Of a stretch of 64,000 nucleotides of DNA, positions 22,145 through 31,745 are shown piece by piece. Location of the stretch: positions 7,231,485 to 7,295,484 of the forward strand of contig SDUX01000002.1 in the NCBI GenBank assembly GCA_008729055.1, given 5' to 3'. The position numbers were made by a program, and so were the translations under genes. This DNA is from Pyropia haitanensis (taxonomy: Eukaryota; Rhodophyta; Bangiophyceae; Bangiales; Bangiaceae). The notes below the pieces were generated by a model. It was not told the origin of the DNA. It searched no databases and saw nothing but the letters and a program-made list of their open reading frames with translations. Positions within the stretch are counted from its first letter, which is position 1. Each line of letters opens with the position of its first letter.

Positions 22145-23483
22145 ATGGCATCCACCCCCCCCCGCCGGGCGTCGCCGCCCGCGCCGCCGCGTGGGAGGCC
22201 GCCACCGCCGCGGCGGCCGCGTCCGACGCGGCCGCCGCGGCCGGCACGGCGGCGGCGGCGGCGGGGGAGGCGGCCGCCGCGTCGGCGGCGGACGTGGCCG
22301 CCGCGGCGGCGGCTGAGGCGGCGGCGGCGGGGATGGGGGTGCCGCCGCCGGTGCCGCCGGTGGGGGGGGGGGGGTGCCGGCGGCGGCGGTGGAGACGGGC
22401 TCGGAGGAGGGTGCGGGGGGGGGGGACGCGCCGGCGGCGGGAGCGCAGGGGGGTGAGGAGGCGGCGGCGGTGGCGGCGGAGGTGGCGGCGGCGGCGGCGG
22501 ACGTGGATGAAGAGGAGGAGGAGGTGGTGGTGGAGGGGGAGGCGGAGGCGGCGGCGGTGGCGGCGGACGTGGATGAAGAGGAGGAGGAGGTGGTGGTGGA
22601 GGGAGAGGCGGAGGCGGCGGCGGTGGCGGACGTGGATGAAGAGGAGGAGGAGGTGGTGGTGGAGGGGGAGGCGGAGGCGGCGGAGGTGGCGGCGGCGGCT
22701 GCAGAGGTGGATGAAGAGGAGGAGGAGGTGGTGGTGGAGGGGGAAGCGGAGGTGGCGGCGGTGGCGGACGTGGATGAAGAGGAGGAGGAGGTGGTGGTGG
22801 AGGAGGACGGCGACTGCGGCGTGGCAGCGGAGGAGGCGGCCGTCGGGGAACTTGTCGTCGTGGAAAACGAGTCGGACGTGACCGAGACGGAGGACGACGA
22901 CGACGGGAGCGGCGACGACGGCGGCGCGGGCGGCGGCAGCCTCTCGTTGAGTGACTCGGACGAGGGCGGCCCGGTGGGGCGGTCGGCCGACGCATCGGTG
23001 CCGCCGCCGCCGCCGGCGGCGACCGCGGCAGCGGCAGTGGCGGGCGCCGCGGCGGGCGCCGCGGCGGCGCCCCCCCCCCCCGCCCCCGTCCCCACCCACC
23101 GCGGCAGCGGCCGCGCCTCCTTCTCCCGTGCCGCCGAAGCCGCGGGCCCGCCCGTCCAGTGGGCCCCCCCCGCCGCGGCGGCCGCCGGCAGCGCCCGCGG
23201 CAGCAGCCGCGGCAGCACCGTCGGCGCCCCCCCCCCCCCCCCTCCCCGCGGACCGTCGCGGTGGTCGCCGCGTCCGCGGCGGGCGGCCGGGCGGTGGTGC
23301 CGTCGTCGGCGACGCACGCGATCCTCATCCCGGGGACGGGCCGGCCCGGCACGGGCCGCCGCTTTGCCGTCTCCGCGTCGGGCCTGTCGGCGTACGTTGT
23401 GGACGCGACGGTGCGGGTGTCGGTCAAGGGGGGGGTGGGGGGGGTGCCCCGCAGCAACACCCCGCTCGGCGGCCCGTCATCCA

Positions 23484-23515
<32 letters not shown>

Positions 23516-24136
23516 ACGGCGGCGGCGGCGGTCGCGGCGGCGGCGGGGGTGGACCCGCCCCAGTCGCTGACGCTGCGCGGCCACGGCGCGCCGGTGGTGG
23601 ACGTTGAGTTCCTCCCATCCGCGCCCGGCGACCCGCTGCACATCCTCGGCACCGCCGACACGGATAGCGTCGTCTTCCTCTGGGCGCTCACCCTCCGCGC
23701 CGCCGCCCCGGCCACGTCGGCGGCGGCGGCGGCGGCGGCGGGGGCCCCCCCGCCGGCCGCCGCCGCCGTCCGCCTCGGCCTCGTCCGCCGCTACTCCTTC
23801 TACACCCTCCGCCACTCGCGGGCGGTGCACTACGCGCGGCTGCGGCTGGCGGGGACCGCCGCCGCGGCGACGATGGTGCTCGTGCCGAATGACGGGAGCG
23901 CGCCGCGGTTAATCAAGTTTTCCGCGTCGCCCGTGTACGACGCGGGGGGGGGGGGGCGGGTGGTCGCGGCGGCGCTGGCCGGCGGCGCCCCGGGGGGCGG
24001 GGGGGGGGGGGGGGGGGTGGCGGCGGCAGCAAAGGGGGGGGTGGCGCCGTCGCCGGCGGGCCGGTCGTCGGTGATGCAGCTGCCGCTGACCGAGGCGACC
24101 GACGCGGATAGTGACAGCAGCGTGGAGACGATGTGA
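22145..24136 (+). CDS. WD40-type protein resembling EDC4/Ge-1 N-terminus, frame broken at homopolymers
   Basis: A coherent protein can be followed only by changing frame inside three long runs: C-run near 22,157-22,164, G-run near 22,364-22,373, C-run near 23,228-23,241. Order: Ala-rich N-terminus; five acidic repeats of the type DVDEEEEEVVVEGEAEAA (22,500-22,806); an Asp/Ser stretch; then a beta-propeller-like part (about 23,240-24,000). That part has a blade-like segment LRGHGAPVVDVEF...DSVVFLWAL followed by RRYSFYTLRHSRAVHYARL. This order resembles the start of the WD40 domain of mRNA-decapping scaffold EDC4/VARICOSE. The rest of the propeller and the long C-terminal helical region are absent, so the gene is truncated, mis-assembled or something else. 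The frame breaks are most likely run-length errors. Confidence 0.35.
22497..22806 (+). repeat. Acidic coding repeats, ~60-78 bp
   Basis: Five units containing gtggatgaagaggaggagga and gtggtggtggag, encoding DVDEEEEEVVVE-type modules separated by variable Ala/Glu linkers. Poly-Glu tract of low complexity within the EDC4-like frame. Confidence 0.85.
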
Positions 24137-25665
24137 CGTTGGGGGGCGGGGAGCGGGGTCGTAGTAGGGGGGAGTGGTGATGCGTTCCATAGGTGGGAGG
24201 GGGGTGGGCATTGGGGGGAGGAGGGTCCGAGGGGGGGGTGGGATCAGGGAGGTTTTGCCGACACGTTTGTTCTGCGCCATCGAGGCTGGCGGGAAACGGG
24301 GGTAGCCAGGGGTGCGGTGGGTGGCGGGACGTGGATGGAGCGGCGGTCAGGCCAGGGGGGGGGGGGGAAGGGAGGGGGGGGGACGCAGGCCGAGCCCGCC
24401 GCGCCCGCGCGCCCCCCAGCGTCACTGTCGCCACGTGTGGTGACGGCCGCCGCCAGCGGGCGGGGCGGCGTCGCGACGGGCAGTTCCCCGTCCGTCCCGC
24501 CTGCAGAGCTGGGGCGGGCGGGAGGGAGGGGGGGGGCGGCTCGCCCGTCCGCCCCTGCCCCGCGCCGCCGCCGCCTTCCCCCCCCCGCGCCGCCGTCGGC
24601 GGCGGCGCGGCCGCCGGCGGGCCGTGGCGGCGTCGCGTCCCCCCCCCCCCCCCCCCCCCGCATGCCTCCGCCCGTGTGTGGCGTTTTGTTCACGTTTTCT
24701 TTTTTTTTTGTGTGTGTGTGCTTGTGTTTGGCCCCCGTGCCGCCCCCGCCTGTTGGGGGTTATCGGCCGCGGCGGTGGGCCGGCCGCCGCCACGGGGCGG
24801 GCACGACCGCCGCACGCGCGCCGCCGCCAGCGGGCACAGCGGCGGCCCGCGCGGCGTGTGGCGTGCGCACCACGCGTGGACGGGCGGCGCATGCACGCTG
24901 GCCCGCCGCTGGCTGGCCGGCGCGCCGCGGCCGACGCCCCGTGGGGGGCACGCAGACCCCGTGGTAGGGGCGGGGTGGGCGCGATGGCGGCCGCCGTCTG
25001 CGGTGGCTGCGGCGGTGACGGCGTTGATGGGGGGGAGGGCACGGGCGTGCACTCTCCCCGCCCGCCCCTCTGCGGCTGTCCCAACCGTCAGCACCACGCC
25101 ACCGCCCCGGCGGGTGGCCACCATCAGGAAGGGGTGGCGGCAGCGGGGCCGGCAGGCACCACCACCACGTAAGCCCCATGGGTGGGGGTGCTGCCCGCGG
25201 AGCTGCCCGCGGAACGTACCCTCCCTCCTTGGGAGGGGCGGTCGTTGAGCGGCGGCAGGCGCGCAGTGAGCAGTCGGGTGGACGGTGCAGTCGGGGAGAT
25301 GCGCCGAAGCTCAACAGCTTCCGTTGGCGTCAACGGGCGCCAAGCCGTCCAAGGCTGTAGGAAGCGCCGTCGACGTCGCCCACAACGCGGCTGCTCAAAA
25401 AACAACGTGCGGACGGCCAAGCAAGTGGACCGCAAATGCACAATGAGGGGATAGGACAACAACAAGTGGCACAAAAGAACATGCACGAGACCACCAAAAA
25501 AAAAAAAAGACAGCACCACAAGCGCCAGCCACTCACCCACACCGCCTACCCGCCTCACCTGCCCCATCCCTTCCACCACACCCACAAGCACTTCTTCCCC
25601 GCCCCCCCCCCCCGTACCGTCCCCAGTAACCCACCCCCCCACTCTCTCCACCGCACAACCGCCCC
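24137..25665. other. Intergenic
   Basis: About 1.5 kb between the converging EDC4-like frame and uS15. It carries several G/C runs longer than ten, a T-run followed by a (TG)n tract at about 24,700-24,725, and an A-run of 13 near 25,496-25,508. No conserved gene was recognised. Confidence 0.5.
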
Positions 25666-26166
25666 CTACTGGCCCAGCGCGCGGAGGTCCTTGGACACGC
25701 GGATCCCCAGCGTGTCAAGAATAGCATTGAACCGGTTCTTGTCCGTCTTGGCAAGGTACTTCAGCATCCGGCGGCGCTTGGACACCATCGTCACCAGCCC
25801 GCGGGTGCTGCTGTGGTCCTTGGGGTTGGCCTTGGCGTGGGCGGTCAGGTACGCGATGCGCGCCGACCAGGTGGCGATCTGGTACTCGGGGCTGCCCGTG
25901 TCATTGTCGGAGAGCCGCGCCTGGGCGCGCGCCGCCGCCATCGCGGCGGCCGCCTTGACCGCGCCGGGCGCTTCGAGCTCGACGACCGTCGTCGCGTCGG
26001 GGGGGGGGAGGCCGCCGGCGAGCGTCATCCGCAGCGCGGCGGGGCGGGCGGCGGCGGCGGGGGCCACGGCGGGGAGGGCGGTGCCCGTCGGCCTCGCCGA
26101 CGTGACCGCGGAGCGGGAGCTCGTCCAGGCGGTGGCGCCGACGGCGGCGGCGGCAACGAAGGCCAT
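25666..26166 (-). CDS. rps15: Organellar (probably plastid) 30S ribosomal protein uS15
   Basis: Small-subunit protein that binds the central domain of 16S rRNA early in assembly. 166 residues with the start set at MAFVAAAAVGAT, because a transit peptide (about 60 residues, Ser/Ala/Arg-rich) follows. The frame is open upstream but unlike a protein. The last ~90 residues carry the S15 signature: TGSPEYQIATWSARIAYLTAHAK, then HSSTRGLVTMVSKRRRMLKYL and the C-terminal NRFNAILDTLGIR. These match the conserved GS.E.QI..L..RI..LT.H...H..D.....L..L...R.R.L.YL pattern. rps15 is, to my knowledge, usually missing from red-algal plastid genomes, which fits a nuclear copy. Mitochondrial location is the alternative. 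A TATA-like tatactc on the gene strand lies about 270 bp upstream. Confidence 0.88.
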   Translation of the reverse strand: MAFVAAAAVGATAWTSSRSAVTSARPTGTALPAVAPAAAARPAALRMTLAGGLPPPDATTVVELEAPGAVKAAAAMAAARAQARLSDNDTGSPEYQIATWSARIAYLTAHAKANPKDHSSTRGLVTMVSKRRRMLKYLAKTDKNRFNAILDTLGIRVSKDLRALGQ

Positions 26167-26519
26167 GATGGGCAGGGAAGGGGGGGGACGCCGGGAAAGA
26201 GAGGGGAAGAATGTGTACGCGACGGATGGAGATGGCCTTGAGGAGACGGAAGAAGGTAGGAAGGCCGGTAAGAGAACGATAGGGCGAGTGGAGGAGCGGG
26301 CGGCCGGGGAGCGGTGCACAAGCAGCGCGAGAGAGACAACCTCTGAAGCGGCACACGAGCTTGGGCGGGTGGCCGAGGTCAACCCCGCCGGCCGCGACCG
26401 ATTGGTGGCAATCTCGTTGAGGCTCCAAAAAGAGTATAGCCCCCCCCCGTTCTTCCAGACATCAGCGCCGACCCTCGAAAAGACGTAAGCTCGGGAGAAA
26501 TTAGATGTGTGCGGCGAGT
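26167..26519. promoter_or_regulatory. Upstream region of the uS15 gene
   Basis: 353 bp between the DnaJ-type gene (3' end at 26,520) and the uS15 start. A TATA-like tatactcttttt on the minus strand (about 26,430-26,443) is the only promoter-like element seen. Assignment is tentative. Confidence 0.25.
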
Positions 26520-28298
26520 TTAATTGACAGGCAAAGGCACCGCCTCATCCACAGAGTCGTCCCCGCTCGAGTCGTCGGCCGCCCAGCCCGTCGAGTAGGC
26601 GGCGTCCCCGCCAAAGCCGCCGCCCGCGGCGGCCGCCCCTCTCCCCCCCGCGCCTGCTGGTGGTGGCCCGGCCGCCGCGGCGGCGGCGGCGGCGGCGGCG
26701 GCTGCCGCCGCCTCTGCCGTTGCCGCCGCGGTCGCCGCGCCCGCCTCTGCCTCCCGGCACGCGTCCCGCCGCGTCTGGCGCGCCGCCTCGGCGAGGAGGG
26801 CCTTGCCAAAGAGCCGCAGCCCCGACGCGCGCGCGGCAAGGATGGCCGACAGGCCCCGCGCGCGCACCCCCTCTGCCGCGTAGACAACAGGCTCGGACGG
26901 CTGCTTGGCCGACCCCGCCACCGCGCCCGCCGCGCCGCCGCCGCGGCTGCCGCCGGTGCTGGATTTGCCGGCCTTGCCACCGCCGCCGCCAACCCCCGTT
27001 CCACCCCCCCCGCCATTGGAGGTGGAGCCGTCTGGTGGGGTGAGCCCTCGCCCCTCGGCGACGGCACGCCCAACCTCCTCGGCCGACACGCCTGGCGGGG
27101 GCGCCAGGTCCGCCCCCGACAGCACCCCCCTGCAGACCGCGTCGAGCGTATCCTGCACATCCAGCACCGTGATGCGCCACATCATGTTGTAGGCGTTGGA
27201 GACCATCTCGGACGCGAGCCGCGCGGCTTCCACCTCCCCAATCGGGTCCCCCCCCAGCTCCGCCTTGCGCACCCGGCTAGCCAGCCGCCGCTGCCGGTCC
27301 ACCACCTTGGCCGCCGCGCCGTGCGCGCGCACTTGTGCGGTCAGGCGGGAGGTGCTGTGGCCGACGCTCACCACCGCCGCGGGGAGGCCGAGAAGCCGCT
27401 TGCGGCCGGCCGCCATCTCCGCCTGCCGCACGTACGCGGTGCCGACGGTGTGGAGGAGCGCCGCGCCCGCGGTGGCGGTGGCCAGGCACGACGCCTTGGT
27501 CGCCGCCCACGAGCGGAAGGCCGCCTGGTCGCCCGTCACCCACGGGTCGAGCATCCGCACGAGAGAGACGGTGAGCTCCCGCACTCGCTCCCGCTCCAGC
27601 GTGGCGAGCAACCGCGCGGGGGGAGGGCGCCCTTCGTCATCAACGTGCGCGGCCAGGGACGCTAGCCGCAGCGGGCCGACGAGGCATTCAAACGCGTCCG
27701 ACCCAAAGAGCGTATCAAACAGCGCCGCCGCGTTGACGGGGCCGTCCCCACCGCCAACGCCGCCGCCTCCTCTCGCACCACCCGCACTGCCGCTGCTGTC
27801 AAGGTCAGGCTCCAGGCCGTCCGCAGCATCGGCCACCGCCGCTGTGCCGCCCGCATCATAGATTTCCCGCGTCGTGGGCGAAGAGAGCACGGCGTAGGCA
27901 TCGCCAAGTGCCTGGAAGGCAGCCGTCGCGCCGCTGTCGCCAGGGTTACGGTCAGGGTGCACCGCTTTCGCGCCGAGATAGTACGCCCGCTTGATGGCCG
28001 CGTCGGTTGCATCCGCACGTACGCCCAGCACATCATACAGACCTGTCTCTTTGACGGGCCGCCCAGAGCGACCAATGCGTCCGCCAGGAGAACGGGCAGG
28101 GTGGTCGGTGCTGCCGCTGCCATTGCCATCTGCGAGGGAGGTGGCAGACGCGGTACTGGGCCGAGCAGATTGCCGGCCCGCGCCGCCGCCGCTGCCTGTC
28201 GAGTGCAACGCGTCCAGGTCACCGTCACTGGCAAAAAAGGAAGCATAACGTCCAGAGGAGAAACGGGCCCAGGCAAGCAAACCACGTATGGCAGCCAT
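26520..28298 (-). CDS. DnaJ (Hsp40) protein with DnaJ-X-like region
   Basis: 592 residues. A J domain lies at about residues 84-152 (GLYDVLGVRADATDAAIKRAY, HPD at 114-116, YAVLSSPTTREIYDAGG), which stimulates the ATPase of Hsp70 partners. It is followed by a region of about residues 190-400 like the X domain of class III J proteins (ALFDTLFGSDAFECLVGPL, then helices ending in EMVSNAYNMMWRITVLDVQDTLDAVCRGVL). No Gly/Phe or zinc-finger region is present, so it is not a DnaJA/B type. The C-terminus is Gly/Ala-rich with a long poly-Ala segment and ends in an acidic DDSSGDDSVDE. The N-terminal AWARFSSGRYASF could be a weak organelle presequence. It lies downstream of a TPR gene on the same strand. 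Confidence 0.87.
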   Translation of the reverse strand: MAAIRGLLAWARFSSGRYASFFASDGDLDALHSTGSGGGAGRQSARPSTASATSLADGNGSGSTDHPARSPGGRIGRSGRPVKETGLYDVLGVRADATDAAIKRAYYLGAKAVHPDRNPGDSGATAAFQALGDAYAVLSSPTTREIYDAGGTAAVADAADGLEPDLDSSGSAGGARGGGGVGGGDGPVNAAALFDTLFGSDAFECLVGPLRLASLAAHVDDEGRPPPARLLATLERERVRELTVSLVRMLDPWVTGDQAAFRSWAATKASCLATATAGAALLHTVGTAYVRQAEMAAGRKRLLGLPAAVVSVGHSTSRLTAQVRAHGAAAKVVDRQRRLASRVRKAELGGDPIGEVEAARLASEMVSNAYNMMWRITVLDVQDTLDAVCRGVLSGADLAPPPGVSAEEVGRAVAEGRGLTPPDGSTSNGGGGGTGVGGGGGKAGKSSTGGSRGGGAAGAVAGSAKQPSEPVVYAAEGVRARGLSAILAARASGLRLFGKALLAEAARQTRRDACREAEAGAATAAATAEAAAAAAAAAAAAAAGPPPAGAGGRGAAAAGGGFGGDAAYSTGWAADDSSGDDSVDEAVPLPVN

Positions 28299-29928
28299 AT
28301 CTCAAAGGAAACAACAAGGCGTACACATGGGTCAGAACCTGTGGCCGCAATGCGTGACACCAACCAGCGGCAAGGCCTTTTCCAGCCACGCATGCACCGC
28401 CAGTGTTGGGGACCGCGTCGCCCAGCCAAATGCGCAGCAGGCGAGGCCTCCCTTCCCCCCGCCCCCCACCCTGCAGCCCCCTACCCCCCCTCCCTGTCCC
28501 CAACAGAGCATCCGCTTCCGGTGCGTACATGGAGTCACCGTCGCTGTCGATGATGTGCGTGAGCCCCCGACGCCAGCTGCCTCGCTCCGGGCGTGGCGAC
28601 GCCGCTTCTCCATTGACCCCTTCGCTCCAATTCAAGCGGGATGCGCCGGCAGGGTCCCCCCCTGCCGCCTGCGCCAGAGGCGATGACGGGGGGCGCCGCG
28701 AGTCCCCACCCGTCGACGATGACGTTGATGACGGCGGCGGCGGTCGTGGCGGTGGTGGTGGTGGTGGTGGTGGTGGTGGTGGTGGTGGTGGTGGTGGTGG
28801 TGGTGCCGGCGTCGCCCCTCCCGCTCCGCCAGCCCCCCCGCCAGCCCCCCCCGTGGCGGCAGCCGCGGCGGCGGCCGCGGCGGCGGCAGCAGCGGCAAAG
28901 CGTCCCCCCCTCCCCTCCCCCCGGCGGGTTTCCTCTGGCAACGCCGCCCACTCGCGCTCCGCCGCGTCCACCGCGTCCGCGTCGCGCAGCAGCATCGCGT
29001 CGCCAGGGCACAGCTGGAGCCCCTGCCCGAGCGCACGGCGGGCGTCGCCAAAGCGGCTCGCCTCGAGCAGCGCCACCACCCGCCGGTGCCACGCCTTGGC
29101 CCACGTCGGGTCGATGCGGATCGCCGCGGCGGCATCGTCCGCGGCCGCCTCGAGCGCCGCCTGGTCGTCCTCCTCAATGGCCAGCCGCAGCCACGCGGCG
29201 GACCGGTTGGCCAGCACCCGCTTGTCGGGCCACTCCCCCGCCGCGGTGGCGGCCGCCAGCGCCGCGGTGTACGCGCCGACCGCGCCGCGGTCGTCGCCCC
29301 GCCGGTACGCAGCGTTGCCCCGCAGCCGCGCGGCGGTGGACCGCGGCTGCGCCCGCTCCGCGGCGACCGCGTCGGTGAGGGCGGCGGCAAGGTCCGCGTC
29401 CGCGGGCGCGTGCGACACGCCCCGCCGGAGTACCGCCACCGCCGCCGCGGGCTGCGCCGCAAACCGCAGCGCCGCGGCCGTGGCGAGCCACCCGGCGGGC
29501 CACGTCGGGTCAATGTCCGCGGCAGCGGCGCCATCGGCGACCGCCCGCTGCGCCGCCGCGGCGGCGGCGGGGGAGCGGCGGCCCGCCGCGGCAGCGGCGG
29601 CACCGGTCGCGGCAGCAGGGGCGGCGGCGGCAGGGGTGGCGGCGGCGGTGGGGGCCGTGCCGGTGGCGCCCTCCTCGGCCGCCGCCGCGGCGGCGGCGGC
29701 GGCAGCGGTGGGGGACGGGGCGGGGGAGGCAGCGCCGGCGTCAGCCGCCTCGGCCACCCGCAAGTGGCTGGCCGACCGCGCCGCGTACAGGCGCTTGTCT
29801 GGCGGCAGCCCCGCGGCGGCGGCGGCGGCCAAGGCGGCCGTGTAGTGCACGACCGCTGCCCCATGGTCGCCCGCGTACGCCGCCGCGTCAGCCCGTTGCC
29901 GCGCCGCTTCCACCGCGGGTTCCGCCAT
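28225..29928 (-). CDS. TPR-repeat protein, Hop/STI1- or FKBP-like co-chaperone type
   Basis: The start at MAEPAVEAARQRADA was chosen because the TPR fold begins there; the frame is open further upstream. First cluster: ADAAAYAGDHGAAVVHYTAAL ... YAARSASHLRVAEA, interrupted by ~90 Ala/Pro residues, then DIDPTWPAGWLATAAALRF. Second cluster at about residues 203-309: ARLRGNAAYRRGDDRGAVGAYTAAL, LANRSAAWLRLA, AIRIDPTWAKAWHRRVVALL, ending RRALGQGLQLCPGDAMLL. The C-terminal third is Pro/Ala-rich with a (GGT)n-encoded run. The frame remains open to 28,225, overlapping the start of the DnaJ gene at 28,298. The true end or a splice is probably near 28,480-28,550, so the 3' boundary is uncertain. TPR pairs of this type usually bind Hsp70/Hsp90 tails; partner not determinable. 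Confidence 0.68.
   Translation of the reverse strand: MAEPAVEAARQRADAAAYAGDHGAAVVHYTAALAAAAAAGLPPDKRLYAARSASHLRVAEAADAGAASPAPSPTAAAAAAAAAAEEGATGTAPTAAATPAAAAPAAATGAAAAAAGRRSPAAAAAAQRAVADGAAAADIDPTWPAGWLATAAALRFAAQPAAAVAVLRRGVSHAPADADLAAALTDAVAAERAQPRSTAARLRGNAAYRRGDDRGAVGAYTAALAAATAAGEWPDKRVLANRSAAWLRLAIEEDDQAALEAAADDAAAAIRIDPTWAKAWHRRVVALLEASRFGDARRALGQGLQLCPGDAMLLRDADAVDAAEREWAALPEETRRGEGRGGRFAAAAAAAAAAAAAATGGAGGGAGGAGGATPAPPPPPPPPPPPPPPPPPPPRPPPPSSTSSSTGGDSRRPPSSPLAQAAGGDPAGASRLNWSEGVNGEAASPRPERGSWRRGLTHIIDSDGDSMYAPEADALLGTGRGGRGLQGGGRGEGRPRLLRIWLGDAVPNTGGACVAGKGLAAGWCHALRPQVLTHVYALLFPLRYGCHTWFACLGPFLLWTLCFLFCQ
28751..28804 (+). repeat. (GGT)18 microsatellite
   Basis: Eighteen uninterrupted ggt triplets. 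In the minus-strand TPR frame this encodes a proline or histidine run depending on the exact frame. It is a likely site of length polymorphism. Confidence 0.97.
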
Positions 29929-31745
29929 TCCGCAAACACGGTCAGAGGAACAGGGGGGGGGGGGGGGCGGGAGGGGGGGGGATGAGGAGCGAGGGCGACG
30001 GGCACACCAGTGAGTGGTCCACGAGGTCGGGGTCGGGCGTTGGACTGGAGTGGGCGTTGGAGAGGAGAGATGAGAGGGGAGGGTGCACACGCAGCGCGCG
30101 GGCCACAAACGGATGAAGGGAGAGAGGGGAGGGCGTTACAGCCCCCGACGACAGGGGCGCAGCCGGTGTAGGCCGCGCCGCGGAGGAAGACGCAAGGCGG
30201 AATCGGGGGGGGGGCGTGTGGCAGGGGTCCAACGTCAGCCCCAGCAGCGTCGTCGCCTGCCCGTTGCCGACGGGCCGACTCCGCGGGGTGGGCGCCTGCA
30301 GAATGGGGGCCCGGGCCGCGGCGCCGGATGGGGCCCCCGGTCGCTGTCAGACCCCCCCCCCTCGGCGGCTCACCTCTGGCCTCTGGTGTCCCGACCTGTT
30401 CACGTGGCGTAGCGGTGCTGGGGCGCCCCCCTGCTGCCGCCTCCTCTCTCCGCCGCTGCCTCGCGTGCGCGTCCTGCGTACGGGTGTGGAGACCCCCATT
30501 GTCGGGGGGCCCCCCTCTGGCAGTTCCAAACCCCCTTATTCATCGGCGAAAAGAGGTAACGCTCTTCACGCCGGCCCGTGTCTCACCTCCTTTTTCTGTG
30601 ATTGTGATTGGCTCTTGGGCCTGGGGACAACGGAAAAGGAATGGGAGACGACGGCGGAGGATCAAGAAAGAAGAGACCCAGGCCGGTGGAGAGGCAGAGA
30701 GAAGCCTACGTCCGTCTCTGTGGTCCCACGCTTACCCCCCGGACGTTAAGCTCTCACCGTGTGTCTTCTGTCTTCAGGGCCAAAAGCTGGACGTCTGATG
30801 GAGAGCACTTTCAGTTTTTTGTGTCGGCGGAACCTGCACCGTCGGGGTGGACAGAACGGGGGTGATGGCCGAAAAAAGCTGTCGTCGAGTGACAACAAGC
30901 TGTGTGTCAATCGGGTACCCCAAAACGCAGTTCTTCACCAAGACTGTAGGGAGGAAGACAGGGGCGAGGGTTGCTCGTGTCACCCGTAGTGACACCCCAG
31001 CGGCCGAACCGCGCCACATTGTCATTGGCACCGGCTCCCCCTCTCGCTGACGCGGTGCCGCGCCTGTCGCCGAGGGCGGCGGCACCGCCGCACCCACCAG
31101 AAGAACAGCGCGACGCTGTCGGCGGCGGCGTGACCAGGTGAGCACACGGGTGGGCCCGGCGGGTGGAACCCCGTGGGCGAGTGGGCGAGCCGGCGGGGCG
31201 CCCAGGCGGGCCGGCAGCAGCTCGGGCACCCCACCGCCACGTCGACGCGCGCCAGCTGACCGCCGGCCAGTCGCCGTGCGACCGCGCGAGCGGGACACGT
31301 CTGCCGAGGAGAGGGGGTGGTTCATCCCCAGCAAGGACACGCCACGTCACCTGCGTGAGTACTGTACGGCCTAGAGTGGGGGAGGGGGGTGGTGAGGCTG
31401 GGCAGTCGCGCTCCCCGCCGCGGCAACAAGGATGAAAAATGGATTGTGTGTACGCTCGCCGAGTCGCCGCCGTCGGCGTCTGGCGACTTCCCCTTGCACG
31501 GCCCAGGCAGCTCGCTGGAAGCGACCCCCCTCCCAAACGGGGGCGAGCCAAGGACTGCAACAGTGCGGGTGGTCGACCGCCGTCCGCCTCTGCCCGACCG
31601 CGAAAAAAAAGGAAAAAACAGCATGTACAGAATGCGACACCATCAGCGCGTCGTCGTCACCCAGCAGGGGCGCGCCTCCGCCCCCCCACCCCCCCCTCAT
31701 CTCTCCAACCCTCCCCCCTCTCCACACACCGTCGCGAGTGCTTTC
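29929..31745. other. Intergenic
   Basis: About 1.8 kb between the TPR start and the 3' end of the PH-kinase gene. Long open frames on both strands have no recognisable domains. A pocket near 30,540-30,960 is less GC-rich. Nothing further is supported. Confidence 0.5.

Noticed and set aside
21078..22316. 412-codon plus-strand frame and its overlapping antisense frames
   Set aside because: Pure Pro/Arg/Ala composition, open on all strands, no motif; typical GC artefact.
22059..23715. Minus-strand Pro/Ser-rich frames (585, 447 and 346 codons)
   Set aside because: Antisense shadows of the acidic GAG/GTG repeats; Pro and Ser arise from the complement.
28751..28804. (GGT)n run as a telomere-like or interstitial telomeric repeat
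   Set aside because: Simple trinucleotide in a coding region; not a telomere motif.
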